NCBI GenBank assembly: GCA_050943255.1 | Contig: JBMNOV010000005.1 | Span: 9,181 to 73,180, forward strand | Source: UBA4844 sp050943255 | Lineage (GTDB): Bacteria > Bacillota > Syntrophomonadia > Syntrophomonadales > Syntrophomonadaceae | Direction of reading: 5' to 3' | DNA length: 64,000 nucleotides | Shown here: positions 45,112-54,432 of the stretch, in pieces | How the letters are laid out: each line of letters starts with the position of its first letter | Position numbering within the stretch: position 1 is the stretch's first letter | Program-made: the position numbers and the translations under genes | Notes under the pieces: model-generated | What the model was told of the DNA's origin: nothing | Database searches by the model: none | The model's input: only the letters and a program-made list of their open reading frames with translations

Positions 45112-46536
45112 ATGGCGAATGTAACATACGGAGAGGTGGTCCAGGTTATCGGCGCAGTTGTTGATATACGCTTCAAGCCTGGCGAACTACCTGACCTAAT
45201 GAACGCTATTACAATAAAATCAGAAGGTCAAGATGTGAAAACCACAGGTGATATTGATGTTACCCTGGAGGCCATGCAATTATTAGGTAATGATATTGTA
45301 CGTTGTGTTGCTTTGCAGCCTACTGATGGTATTTTCCGGGGAATGAAAGCTACCAATACTGGTGCTTCCATCAAAGTTCCAGTGGGGGAAGGATGTCTAG
45401 GGCGAATATTAAACGTACTAGGACAACCGGTTGATGAAGGCGGTCCGGTTAGTGCTTCTGATTACTGGGAAATCCACCGTAAACCACCCGCATTGGTAGA
45501 CCAGCTGCCTGCAACGGAGATTCTGGAAACTGGTATTAAGGTAGCTGATCTAATTTGTCCTTATGCTAAAGGTGGAAAGATAGGATTATTTGGCGGAGCT
45601 GGAGTGGGTAAAACCGTTATAATTCAGGAACTTATCAGAAACATTGCCTATGAGCATGGTGGTTATTCAGTATTTACTGGTGTTGGTGAGCGTACCCGTG
45701 AAGGCAATGACCTTTGGGGAGAAATGACGGAATCGGGTGTTATTGAAAAATGTGCCTTAATATTCGGTCAGATGAACGAACCCCCAGGTGCACGACTGAG
45801 AGTTGGTCTTACTGGTTTAACAATTGCGGAGTACTTCCGTGATTTTTCCGGGCTGGACGTATTAATATTCATTGATAACATTTTCCGATTCGCTCAGGCT
45901 GGTAACGAAGTATCTGCCTTACTAGGACGTATGCCGTCAGCCGTTGGCTATCAGCCTACCCTGGCAACTGACATGGGTTTACTGCAGGAACGGATTACCT
46001 CTACCCGTAAGGGATCTATTACTTCAGCTCAGGCTGTTTATGTTCCGGCTGATGACTTAACTGATCCGGCGCCGGCAACTACCTTTGCTCACTTGGATGC
46101 TACAACGGTTTTAGCTCGTTCCATAGCTGAAAAAGGGATATACCCGGCGGTTGATCCCCTGGATTCAACCTCTAGGATATTAGATCCTCAGTTAGTCGGG
46201 GAAAAGCATTATACAACAGCTCGTGGGGTACAACAGATATTGCAGAGGTACAAAGAATTGCAAGATATTATTGCCATACTAGGAATGGATGAATTAACCG
46301 ATGAAGATAAAATAATAGTAGCTCGGGCCAGGAAGATTGAAAGATTCTTGTCCCAGCCCTTCCATGTTGCTGAACAATTTACTGGTCAGCCGGGACTCTT
46401 TGTACCTGTTAGCGAGACCGTTGAGTCATTTGCTGAAGTTTTGGAAGGTAAACATGATGGTCTGCCGGAAGCAGCTTTTCTTATGGTTGGCAATATTGAT
46501 ACTGCGGTGGCTAAGGCGAAAGGACTGGAGGCATAG
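45112..46536 (+). CDS. atpD: ATP synthase F1 subunit beta
   Basis: Beta is the catalytic subunit. Walker A is GGAGVGKTVII, the catalytic Glu is in GVGERTREGND, and the DELSEED region reads DELTDEDK. Length is 474 residues. The ATG follows AAAGGAGG. Confidence 0.98.
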   Translation: MANVTYGEVVQVIGAVVDIRFKPGELPDLMNAITIKSEGQDVKTTGDIDVTLEAMQLLGNDIVRCVALQPTDGIFRGMKATNTGASIKVPVGEGCLGRILNVLGQPVDEGGPVSASDYWEIHRKPPALVDQLPATEILETGIKVADLICPYAKGGKIGLFGGAGVGKTVIIQELIRNIAYEHGGYSVFTGVGERTREGNDLWGEMTESGVIEKCALIFGQMNEPPGARLRVGLTGLTIAEYFRDFSGLDVLIFIDNIFRFAQAGNEVSALLGRMPSAVGYQPTLATDMGLLQERITSTRKGSITSAQAVYVPADDLTDPAPATTFAHLDATTVLARSIAEKGIYPAVDPLDSTSRILDPQLVGEKHYTTARGVQQILQRYKELQDIIAILGMDELTDEDKIIVARARKIERFLSQPFHVAEQFTGQPGLFVPVSETVESFAEVLEGKHDGLPEAAFLMVGNIDTAVAKAKGLEA

Positions 46537-46539
46537 CTT

Positions 46540-46950
46540 ATGGCAGATAACACCTTCATGCTAGAAATAGTAACCCCTGAACAAATTCTTTTCCGTGATG
46601 AAGTTCAGTTTATGGTTGCTCCCGGTGCCGAAGGTGAATTGGGTTTCATGAAAAACCATGCTCCCCTAGTGGCAGCTTTAAATATAGGGGTGCTGCGTTA
46701 TAAAGATGTTAGTGGCACGTTTAAGAAGATCGCTCTAAGTGGGGGATTTGTAGAAGTAATAGATAATGTTGCTCGGATTTTAGCCGAGACTGCTGAGCAC
46801 GGAGGAGAAATCGATGTACTGCGGGCCAAGGCAGCTAAGGAGAGGGCGGAAAAAAGATTACAAGAACGTGAAGCTAATACCAATCTAAGCAGAGCCGAAA
46901 TGGCACTAAAGCGAGCTGTGGCTAGGTTAAAGGCAGCGGATGTAATTTAA
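46540..46950 (+). CDS. atpC: ATP synthase F1 subunit epsilon
   Basis: Epsilon couples rotation and restrains ATP hydrolysis. The beta-sandwich (about 1-85, with PGAEGELGFMKNHAPLV) and C-terminal helices (about 92-134) are complete. It starts 3 bases after atpD and ends the operon. A hairpin follows. Confidence 0.96.
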   Translation: MADNTFMLEIVTPEQILFRDEVQFMVAPGAEGELGFMKNHAPLVAALNIGVLRYKDVSGTFKKIALSGGFVEVIDNVARILAETAEHGGEIDVLRAKAAKERAEKRLQEREANTNLSRAEMALKRAVARLKAADVI

Positions 46951-46970
46951 TAGTATATCATAAACTCCTG

Positions 46971-47005
46971 GCCGGAAGGGCGCTTAAGATCCTTCCGGCT
47001 TTAAG
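46971..47005 (+). terminator. Terminator-like hairpin after the ATP synthase operon
   Basis: A perfect 9-base stem (46971-46979 with 46991-46999) is followed by a short T stretch. Confidence 0.65.
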
Positions 47006-47080
47006 TTAAAAGCATAGCTGGGATTATAATGTATTAATTAGTTAGTTAACATGTGATGGGGGAATTAATAATAACACCAG

Positions 47081-47263
47081 ATGGATAATTTGGCAAAATA
47101 TTTTATTATTATCACCCTGGTATACTACTTAATTAAAGTTTTACTTTATTTGTTCCTTTGGATGGCAAGCTGTAAGGTGCAGGAGAAAGCTATGGCTGCC
47201 AAAAGTAAAAAGAAAAAACGTAAGTCAGCTAACAGTAATTCCAATATTAAATTAAAGCATTAG
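47081..47263 (+). CDS. Small single-pass membrane protein with Lys-rich tail (first of a pair)
   Basis: The 60 residues comprise one membrane segment (about 7-28) and a tail reading EKAMAAKSKKKKRKS. I do not recognise a family. The next small gene has the same layout and a related juxtamembrane motif (KALAAKQAKEK), so the two may be diverged duplicates. GATGGGGG lies upstream of the ATG at a long distance. In B. subtilis two small genes (ywmA, ywzB) also lie at this position, but I see no clear similarity. Confidence 0.6.
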   Translation: MDNLAKYFIIITLVYYLIKVLLYLFLWMASCKVQEKAMAAKSKKKKRKSANSNSNIKLKH

Positions 47264-47297
47264 CATGCACTAAACCGCTTAAGCTGGGAGGCTTAGT

Positions 47298-47531
47298 ATG
47301 GATAAACTTTTATATGTATTAATAGGCCTTGTATCAGTAGTTAATATTATTTTTCTAGTATTTATATGGCGTCAGCTTATTAAGTTTGAAAAAAAGGCTT
47401 TGGCTGCCAAGCAAGCAAAGGAGAAATACTTAGACCAGTTAAGGCTTGAACAGGAGGAAGAAAATCAGAAAAAGGGAGCACAGAATCAGGGCGAAGGTGA
47501 AAAAAAAACTAATGATAATAAATCAGATTAG
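47298..47531 (+). CDS. Small single-pass membrane protein with charged tail (second of a pair)
   Basis: One membrane segment (about 4-24) is followed by a Lys/Glu/Gln-rich tail likely to form a short coiled coil and then a disordered end (77 residues). GGGAGG precedes the ATG at good distance, so translation is likely. The layout resembles the gene just upstream. The function is unknown. Confidence 0.7.
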   Translation: MDKLLYVLIGLVSVVNIIFLVFIWRQLIKFEKKALAAKQAKEKYLDQLRLEQEEENQKKGAQNQGEGEKKTNDNKSD

Positions 47532-47817
47532 AAAGTGTAATCACCCCAATAATCTATGAAATTACTCAGAAAAACCTGGCAATTGTCAGGATTTTTTTAT
47601 TTTAGGAAGAATTTTGCGGGGATATTTCACCATAAGACTGGTAAGAATCTTGATAGCAAGCAGGTAAATTTTTTGCATCTACGGGCTATTGTAGTAGATA
47701 ACGCGTATCTACCGTTTTATAAGACGAGAGAAGTAAGATGCCCCAATAATCTAAATATAAAGTATTACTGGAGTTTCCTGTTTATCAAGGAGAAGGTCTT
47801 ACTGGGAGGGAGTACAA
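47532..47817 (+). other. Intergenic stretch upstream of the ywmB-like gene
   Basis: I see no convincing gene. An open frame at 47556-47873 lacks a ribosome binding site and overlaps the next gene. The region is AT-rich and probably holds the promoter of the ywmB-murA-spoIID unit. Confidence 0.4.
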
Positions 47818-48561
47818 TTGCAAAAGGGTATTGTTTATATAATAATTTTTATATTCTTATGTGTTATAAGTAATTATAGTAGTAATTTTGTCATAGGTAG
47901 ACATATTACAAATCAATCTCCATATTACCTATCTTTTGCATCTATCGGTGCAATTTATCTGGAATCACGCTTAGACTGCTGGGCAAAAATAAATACAACC
48001 ACATCCGAGCAGGAAATACAAGATTATTTACTGCAAATAATGCAAGGCATTAATCACCGGGTTATTTCGGATAACATGCAAATAGAAAGCAATAACAGTA
48101 CTAAAACTTTATTTTATAAAGAAGAACACCCAGAAGAAAAGTTTATTGTGACGATAAAGTCAGATAATATAAGTGGTATTACTGATTTGATGTTTAGCAT
48201 CATTTCACAAAAACAGCAGTATGAGCTGCAGACTTATGTAGAACAACTCATCCAAATACCCGGGTTGAAATGGAAATTCTACTATTTGTACCAAGGGGAA
48301 ATACCTTATAAGCTTACGGTAGAATCCAGAGAAAAGCTAATAAATGTTATCCTTAAAAACATGAATGCTAGAGAAAATGAAGTTTACAAGGAAAATGGTG
48401 TAATTAGCACCACAGCTTATAGTCCTGTTATAGCCAAAGAAATACCCGGCTTAAATATGAATGGCATTAAATATAATATTCAGATAGCCATGACCAATAG
48501 TAGTCAAAAAAATAAAACTGTGGTTTATATTGGTTCCCCATTAATTCTTGGTGAATATTAG
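47818..48561 (+). CDS. ywmB: YwmB-like (DUF1779, TATA-box-binding-like) protein
   Basis: A signal anchor (about 4-22) is followed by about 225 residues that fit the YwmB family in length and position: ywmB precedes murAA and spoIID in B. subtilis. The sequence itself is weakly conserved, so the name rests largely on synteny. Its function is unknown; the exported family may act in the envelope. The start is TTG after GGGAGGG. Confidence 0.65.
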   Translation: MQKGIVYIIIFIFLCVISNYSSNFVIGRHITNQSPYYLSFASIGAIYLESRLDCWAKINTTTSEQEIQDYLLQIMQGINHRVISDNMQIESNNSTKTLFYKEEHPEEKFIVTIKSDNISGITDLMFSIISQKQQYELQTYVEQLIQIPGLKWKFYYLYQGEIPYKLTVESREKLINVILKNMNARENEVYKENGVISTTAYSPVIAKEIPGLNMNGIKYNIQIAMTNSSQKNKTVVYIGSPLILGEY

Positions 48562-48600
48562 AATACTTAGATAAGTTTTAGCGGAGGTGTTTTTCCCAAA

Positions 48601-49854
48601 TTGTTACTACATGTTTATAATAAAGCTCGACTATCCGGGGAAATAACAGTAAGTTCCTCAAAAAATGCTATACTACCTATTCTCGCTGCCTCCTTATTAA
48701 GTACTGAGAAAGTTGAAATAAAAAAGGTACCTTATATTAACGATGTAATTATTATTACCGAACTTATTCGTAATCTAGGGGTTAATACCCAAAATAACGG
48801 AAATAACATTATTCTTGGCGCTGATACTGTAAGTGATAGCCCCGACTTTGATCTGGTGCGACAGATAAGGGCATCTTTTCTAATAATGGGACCATTACTA
48901 GCCCGTCATGGTCGAGTGAAAATAGCATTTCCAGGTGGATGTGCTATTGGCAATCGCCCTATAGATCTACATCTAAAAGGGTTTGTAGCACTTGGAGCTA
49001 AAATCAGATTAAGTTATGGTAATGTAATTGCTACCAGCCAAAGGTTAAAGGGAAACCATATTTATCTTGATTTTCCCAGTGTTGGTGCTACCGAAAACAT
49101 AATGATGGCAGCTGCACTGGCTGATGGAACTAGTTACATTGAAAATGCTGCACTTGAACCGGAAATTGTGGATTTAGCTAATTTTATTAATTCTATGGGG
49201 GGGAAGATAACAGGTGCAGGTAGTAATGTAATAAAGGTCGAAGGAGTTAAAGAACTAAAAGGTACAAGTTATACTCCCATAGCTGACCGGATTGAAGTTG
49301 GAACATATATGGTAGCAGCAGCTGCTACTGCAGGAGACATAACTATAAAAAATGTTATTCCAGAACATGTTAAGGCTATAAGTGCCAAATTAATAGAAAG
49401 TGGAGTAGAGATCATTGAAAACCAAGATAAAATAAGGGTGAAACGTAATCAAGCAATTAAACCCTTATATATAAAGACATTACCTTATCCAGGTTTCCCC
49501 ACCGACATGCAAGCACAGTTTATGGCCTATTTAAGCTGTGCAGAGGGCAGTAGTATAATTACCGAATCTGTTTTTGAAAACCGGTTTATGCACGTAGCAG
49601 AATTAACCAGAATGGGGGCTAATATCAACACTGAAGGAAGGACTGCAATAATAAAAGGGGTAAAAGAGTTAAGTGGGGCTAATGTAAAAGCCACTGATCT
49701 AAGAGCTGGAGCCGCGTTACTAATCGGTGCTCTTACCGCAAGAGGAAAAAGTACAATAACTAATAGTGAACATATTGACCGTGGGTACGAGAATATTGTA
49801 GAAAAACTGACCCACTTAGGTGCTAAAATATCCCGTGAACAAAAAAAAGATTAG
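48601..49854 (+). CDS. murA: UDP-N-acetylglucosamine 1-carboxyvinyltransferase (second MurA copy)
   Basis: It is the same enzyme as the gene at 782 and the same length (417 residues), with catalytic Cys in PGGCAIGNRPIDLHLKG and the shared blocks YLDFPSVGATENI and LPYPGFPTDMQ. Its place between ywmB-like and spoIID equals murAA, the main copy of B. subtilis. The start is TTG after GCGGAGGTG. The gene is followed by spoIID after 33 bases. Confidence 0.96.
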   Translation: MLLHVYNKARLSGEITVSSSKNAILPILAASLLSTEKVEIKKVPYINDVIIITELIRNLGVNTQNNGNNIILGADTVSDSPDFDLVRQIRASFLIMGPLLARHGRVKIAFPGGCAIGNRPIDLHLKGFVALGAKIRLSYGNVIATSQRLKGNHIYLDFPSVGATENIMMAAALADGTSYIENAALEPEIVDLANFINSMGGKITGAGSNVIKVEGVKELKGTSYTPIADRIEVGTYMVAAAATAGDITIKNVIPEHVKAISAKLIESGVEIIENQDKIRVKRNQAIKPLYIKTLPYPGFPTDMQAQFMAYLSCAEGSSIITESVFENRFMHVAELTRMGANINTEGRTAIIKGVKELSGANVKATDLRAGAALLIGALTARGKSTITNSEHIDRGYENIVEKLTHLGAKISREQKKD

Positions 49855-49887
49855 CATTAACATATAAATTAAGCCATATAAATTGGC

Positions 49888-50823
49888 ATGAGGAAAAAAA
49901 GATTAAAATTTATTTTATTGATTATAACATTAATGGTATTAATAATAATACCTGTTTTTTTTATTTTAGAACAGATAAACATATTAGATACATATTATAA
50001 AGAACCCCAAATCAAATTATATTTAAAACAAGAAAATCAAGTAATAAAACTATCAATAGAAGAGTATATTATTGGAACTGTGGCGGCTGAAATGCCAGCT
50101 TCATTTGAAGAGGAGGCTTTAAAGGCTCAGGCAGTATGTGCCCGGACTTATGCATTAAGAAAAATCTTAGACAATAAACCATATCCTTATGACGCTGACC
50201 TATCTGATGATATTAATTCATGCCAAGCTTTTATTACGGAGCAAGAATTCTATAAGCGCCATCCCAATTCAAAAAAACTTTTTCAGAAGATAAAAAGAGC
50301 AGTTGCAGCAACTCGTGGTGAAATTATGATTTACAATCAAGAGCCTATAGATGCACTTTATCATTCTACCTGTGGGGGTAGTACCGAAAGTGCAATAAAT
50401 GTTTGGGGTAATGATGTTCCCTACTTGCGCTCAGTAAAGTGTGGATATTGCATGAAGTCTAATTATTACAATAATGTCATGGTTTTCTCAATTCCGGATT
50501 TCAATAAATCTCTAGGGCTTAATGGCGATAAACTTACTTTCAATGTAGCAGAAAATACACCTAGTGGCCGCATTAAAAAGATAGTAATAAGTGGAGTAGA
50601 GTTATCAGGGGAAAAGCTACGTCAAATTTTAGGTCTACCATCAACCTGGGTAGGCCTGAGGATTAATGAATCCAAAGTAGAGGTTCATAGTCGGGGTTAC
50701 GGTCATGGTTTAGGTTTATGCCAGTACGGAGCAAATGGTATGGCTAGTAAAGGCAAGAACTACCACCAGATTCTGAGAAGGTATTACCAAAAAATACAGT
50801 TTACCAAACTTAATTATGAATGA
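49888..50823 (+). CDS. spoIID: Stage II sporulation protein D, lytic transglycosylase
   Basis: SpoIID cuts glycan strands during engulfment of the forespore, together with SpoIIP and SpoIIM. A membrane anchor (about 7-27) precedes the catalytic region with the Glu of GTVAAEMPASF, ALKAQAVCARTYALR, YHSTCGGSTES and RGYGHGLGLCQYGANGMA. Length is 311 residues. There is no clear ribosome binding site before the ATG, which may point to low or coupled translation. Confidence 0.95.
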   Translation: MRKKRLKFILLIITLMVLIIIPVFFILEQINILDTYYKEPQIKLYLKQENQVIKLSIEEYIIGTVAAEMPASFEEEALKAQAVCARTYALRKILDNKPYPYDADLSDDINSCQAFITEQEFYKRHPNSKKLFQKIKRAVAATRGEIMIYNQEPIDALYHSTCGGSTESAINVWGNDVPYLRSVKCGYCMKSNYYNNVMVFSIPDFNKSLGLNGDKLTFNVAENTPSGRIKKIVISGVELSGEKLRQILGLPSTWVGLRINESKVEVHSRGYGHGLGLCQYGANGMASKGKNYHQILRRYYQKIQFTKLNYE

Positions 50824-51218
50824 CCCCGAAGGATAAATCCTGACTAAGAAGTAGATTGGTTTTAAAGTTTATTAATTACGTTGCTGGCAATAGATGCTGG
50901 AAAAAGAAGCAATCGGGAGATCCCGGATTGTTGGTAAAGGCTAAATAAACATAAAATAAGGTGTATCGGGGGCAGTTGGCCAGTTTAGTCAGCTACCCCC
51001 TTAAGTTTGCATTATATGATAAAGCAGGTGATTGTCAATTCTACTTGATCCGTTCTATCTAAAGCATATCCTTAAAAAATACATGTATTGCATGGGCGGC
51101 TAAAAAAAGTAATTAGCCTTTTCTAATTAAAGTTATTAAAAGCGGTTAAATTCGAAATTAGTTTTAAACCCTTCCAGACGTGAATATAAATTAATAATTG
51201 ATGCAGGGAGGGTGGAAC
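50824..51218 (+). other. 395-base gene-free region before spoIIID with terminator-like hairpin
   Basis: A hairpin with five G and five C at its base (50968-50972 with 50996-51000) followed by TTAAGTTT probably ends the spoIID transcript. The rest is AT-rich and should contain the spoIIID promoter; I could not place a SigE-type box with confidence. In B. subtilis spoIIQ lies in this interval; there is no trace of it here. Confidence 0.55.
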
Positions 51219-51512
51219 TTGCAGAATTATATAAGAAAAAGGGCAGTTAAAATGGCCCAACATATTCTGCGGACCTCGGCTACAGTTAGGCAAACAGCTG
51301 AGGTATTTGGTATCTCCAAGAGCACCGTTCATAAAGATGTTTCCGAAAGGTTACCAAGGATTGATGAGCAATTAGCCCAGAAGGTTAAATCAATTTTAGA
51401 AAAAAATAAAGCTGAAAGGCATATAAGGGGAGGAGAAGCTACACGACAAAAATATGCATCCTCTCATTCTTCCAAAAATATAACCCCGGCTGGTCAGGAT
51501 ATCTCCTCCTGA
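51219..51512 (+). CDS. spoIIID: Sporulation transcription factor SpoIIID
   Basis: SpoIIID is the small DNA-binding regulator of the mother cell. The helix-turn-helix block TAEVFGISKSTVHKDVSERLP and the basic C-terminal RHIRGGEATRQKY match the family. I chose the TTG at 51219 (97 residues) after GGGAGGGTGG; an open frame from 51198 would cover that site. mbl follows at 51613 as in Bacillus. Confidence 0.94.
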   Translation: MQNYIRKRAVKMAQHILRTSATVRQTAEVFGISKSTVHKDVSERLPRIDEQLAQKVKSILEKNKAERHIRGGEATRQKYASSHSSKNITPAGQDISS

Positions 51513-51612
51513 TATAAATATACCTACTTTAATTAACATGAGATATAATAAACATTAGCGCAACGGAAAAATCAGGATACAATGATATGTTTGTTAGGAG
51601 GCACTATGGAGA

Positions 51613-52647
51613 ATGTGTTTCGGTTTTGGGGAAGATATCGGCATAGATTTAGGAACAGCTAGTGTATTAGTTTTTAAAAAAGGCAGCGGAATTATTTTAA
51701 ATGAACCATCAGTAGTGGCAATTGATAAGAACACCGATAAAGTAATTGCAATAGGCGAAGAAGCCCGCCAAATGTTGGGGAGGACACCGGGTCACATAGT
51801 TGCCATTCGTCCTTTAAAAGAAGGAGTCATAGCAGATTATGAAACTACGGAAAAGATGCTAACCTATTTTATCCGTAAAATTATGGGAAATAGACTTTTT
51901 ATTAAACCCCGTGTAATTGTATGTATTCCTACTGGTGCAACCGATGTAGAGGAGCGTGCAGTGAGGCAGGCTACTTTATCCTCCGGGGCCAGACAAGCTT
52001 TTATTATTGAAGAGCCGGTAGCAGCAGCATTAGGTGCAGGTATTAACATATCGGATGCTATTGGTAACATGGTAGTAGATATTGGCGGGGGAACTGCGGA
52101 TATTGCAATACTATCTCTAGGAGGATTAGTTTGTAATGCTTCATTGCGAGTTGGAGGGGACAAGTTTGATGAAGCTTTAATTCGCTATATTAGGCGTAAG
52201 TATAATCTCATGATAGGTGAGCGTACAGCTGAAGAGATTAAGATAAAGATAGGTACAGCATATGTTACAGAAAATAACCGTGATCGTACAATTGAGGTGC
52301 GGGGACGAGACCTTTTAACTGGGTTACCTAAAACAGTTTCAATTACTTCAGCCGAAAGCTGGGAAGCTCTGCAGGAACCAATCGAAATCGTAAGTGAAGG
52401 AGTTAAAAAGGTTTTAGAAACTGCTCCACCCGAATTAGCTGCTGATATTCTAAATAATGGAATAGTAATGACCGGTGGAGGTTCTCTATTGGATGGACTT
52501 GATACACTTTTATCAAAAGAAACTAATCTTCCAGTTCATATTGCTGAAGATGCTATTTCCTGTGTAGCTATGGGTACAGGTAAAGCTCTACAAGAGATGT
52601 CAGTGCTAAGACGAACTCAAAATAAAGCTACACGCCGAGTGTTATAA
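51613..52647 (+). CDS. mbl: Rod shape-determining protein Mbl (MreB family)
   Basis: This actin homologue polymerises under the membrane and guides side-wall synthesis. Phosphate 1 is in DIGIDLGTASVLV, phosphate 2 in VVDIGGGTADIAI and the adenosine motif in VMTGGGSLLDGLD. At 344 residues it fits. Position after spoIIID makes Mbl more likely than MreB itself, since no mreC or mreD follow. The ATG at 51613 lies 13 bases after AGGAGG. Confidence 0.94.
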   Translation: MCFGFGEDIGIDLGTASVLVFKKGSGIILNEPSVVAIDKNTDKVIAIGEEARQMLGRTPGHIVAIRPLKEGVIADYETTEKMLTYFIRKIMGNRLFIKPRVIVCIPTGATDVEERAVRQATLSSGARQAFIIEEPVAAALGAGINISDAIGNMVVDIGGGTADIAILSLGGLVCNASLRVGGDKFDEALIRYIRRKYNLMIGERTAEEIKIKIGTAYVTENNRDRTIEVRGRDLLTGLPKTVSITSAESWEALQEPIEIVSEGVKKVLETAPPELAADILNNGIVMTGGGSLLDGLDTLLSKETNLPVHIAEDAISCVAMGTGKALQEMSVLRRTQNKATRRVL

Positions 52648-52741
52648 GTTAAAGAATGGCTTATATTATTACGATAATAATTAGGGATGCGGTAGCAGCA
52701 TAATTTTTATAAGAAATAAATTGTTCCTGGGGGTATTACTT

Positions 52742-53503
52742 TTGATTAAAGGGCTTTATACCGCAGGTGCGGGAATGATGGTACAAATGGTTCGTCAAGA
52801 TACATTAGCCAATAATCTGGCTAATGTGAATACAGTAGGATACAAAAGGCAGATAGCTGTATCACGTGCTTTTCCTGACATGCTTATAAGCCGTGTAGGT
52901 GGATTAACAAAGGATGAAGCACAAGAACCACAGGTGGAACTTATTGGAGGACTGGGCACAGGGGTTGCTCTTGATAAGGTTTATAGTGATCTGGGAATAG
53001 GGAGCTTAAAAAAAACATCTAATCCTACTGACCTAGCCTTGGGTAGCAACTGCTATTTTGTTGTCCAAACTAGCCAGGGAGAACGTTATACTCGTAATGG
53101 GCAATTTAAACTAAATAATGAAGGATTGTTAACTAACCAGGGCTATTTAGCACTTGATACCAATAACCGTGCAATTCGTATACAGGGCGATTTTTTAGTT
53201 GATACCCAGGGAAATATTTCGGTTAATGGAGAAACTATTTGCCAGCTCAAGATAGTAAGTTTTGAAAATCCGCAATACCTTTTGCGCGAGGGTGATAACC
53301 TTCTGGCATCTCCTGAAGCAGCAAATAATACGGTTATGCCCGGTGTATTACAAGGTTATGTAGAGGAATCCAATGTTAATGCAGTGAAGGAAATGGTTGA
53401 ACTAATTAATGTAGTAAGAGCCTATGAAACAATGCAAAAAGTAGTACAGGCTGAAGATGAGATTACAGGAATTGCCATTAATCAGGTAGGGAGTGTAGTT
53501 TGA
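52742..53503 (+). CDS. Flagellar basal-body rod/hook protein (FlhO/FlgG type)
   Basis: The protein has the paired N- and C-terminal heptad segments of rod proteins: NNLANVNTVGYKRQ at the start and SNVNAVKEMVELINVVRAYE at the end, with a variable middle. B. subtilis has flhO and flhP directly after mbl; here only one such gene is present. I chose the TTG at 52742 after CTGGGGG; the open frame begins at 52721. It ends at a terminator. Confidence 0.88.
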   Translation: MIKGLYTAGAGMMVQMVRQDTLANNLANVNTVGYKRQIAVSRAFPDMLISRVGGLTKDEAQEPQVELIGGLGTGVALDKVYSDLGIGSLKKTSNPTDLALGSNCYFVVQTSQGERYTRNGQFKLNNEGLLTNQGYLALDTNNRAIRIQGDFLVDTQGNISVNGETICQLKIVSFENPQYLLREGDNLLASPEAANNTVMPGVLQGYVEESNVNAVKEMVELINVVRAYETMQKVVQAEDEITGIAINQVGSVV

Positions 53504-53512
53504 ATATTACAG

Positions 53513-53537
53513 ACCCGCCGTAAGGCGGGTTTTTTTT
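53513..53537 (+). terminator. Rho-independent terminator after the flagellar gene
   Basis: A perfect 7-base GC-rich stem (53513-53519 with 53524-53530) and a GTAA loop are followed by eight T residues. Confidence 0.92.
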
Positions 53538-53558
53538 ATCTTTGCTTGACCTATAAAC

Positions 53559-53587
53559 TTGTACCAAACCAGGGCGAATAGTATTAT
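53559..53587 (+). promoter_or_regulatory. SigA-type promoter of tagA
   Basis: TTGTAC (53559-53564), a 17-base spacer and TATTAT (53582-53587) lie 75 bases before the glycosyltransferase gene. Confidence 0.6.
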
Positions 53588-53661
53588 ATTACCCAAATAG
53601 TAAAAGGTAGAATATTGGAATTAATACAATCAAAATAAAGTAAGGAGTTTTAAAGGTTGGG

Positions 53662-54408
53662 ATGGAAAGGGAAAAGATACCTCAAGCCAACATATTAGAT
53701 TGCAAATTAAACCTGGTAGATATGGAAGAAACCCTGAGGTTAATAGAATTACTAGTCTATAAAGGAGATAACCATCATGTGGTTACACTGAATGCGGAGA
53801 TCGTCTACCAGGCCACTATAAATAAAGAATTACAAGAAATAATAAATAAGGCTAGTTTAGTTACGGCAGATGGGATAGGAATCGTCTGGGCAGCAAGAAC
53901 CTTGGGTTTTTTACAAAAAGAAAGGGTTAGCGGGATAGATTTAATGCTTAAGACCTGTTCTCGGGCAGCCATGCGGGGTTGGAAAGTTTACCTGTTAGGG
54001 GCAGCTCCTGGAGTAGCTGAGAAAGCCGCCGAGGAACTTAAGCAAAAATATCCGGGGTTAAATATTTGCGGTTATCAACATGGCTATTTTGATAGGCAAG
54101 CTGAAAAGCAGATAATTGCTGGTATAATTGCAAAAAAACCTCAGGTATTATTTGCAGCCATGGGAGCACCTAAACAGGAATTTTGGTTAAGTCGGAACCT
54201 TGAGCGATTACAAGTTCCCGTTAGTATTGGTGTAGGAGGAAGTTTTGATGTTATAGCAGGGATAAAACGGAGGGCACCGCAAATGTTTATAAAATTAAAC
54301 CTGGAATGGCTATATCGTTTACTTTCAGAACCAGCACGATTTAGGCGACAGTTAGTTTTGCCAGCTTTTGTTATAGCAGTATTAAGGCAGAAATATGATT
54401 TTAAATAA
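53662..54408 (+). CDS. tagA: TagA/WecG/CpsF-family glycosyltransferase
   Basis: This family adds N-acetylmannosamine to undecaprenyl-diphospho-GlcNAc, the linkage step of wall teichoic acid or related polymers. The catalytic Asp lies in TADGIGIVWAARTLG, followed by ERVSGIDL, YLLGAAPGVAEKAAEEL and FAAMGAPKQEFW. Length is 248 residues. It is peripheral to the membrane inside the cell. No other teichoic acid genes are near. The FtsA-like gene follows after 24 bases. Confidence 0.9.
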   Translation: MEREKIPQANILDCKLNLVDMEETLRLIELLVYKGDNHHVVTLNAEIVYQATINKELQEIINKASLVTADGIGIVWAARTLGFLQKERVSGIDLMLKTCSRAAMRGWKVYLLGAAPGVAEKAAEELKQKYPGLNICGYQHGYFDRQAEKQIIAGIIAKKPQVLFAAMGAPKQEFWLSRNLERLQVPVSIGVGGSFDVIAGIKRRAPQMFIKLNLEWLYRLLSEPARFRRQLVLPAFVIAVLRQKYDFK

Positions 54409-54432
54409 TAGGGAATTGAAGTTGTAAGGGGG

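Noticed and set aside
47556..47873. Open frame of 105 codons on the plus strand
   Set aside because: It has no ribosome binding site, unusual composition and overlaps the start of the ywmB-like gene, whose TTG has a strong site.
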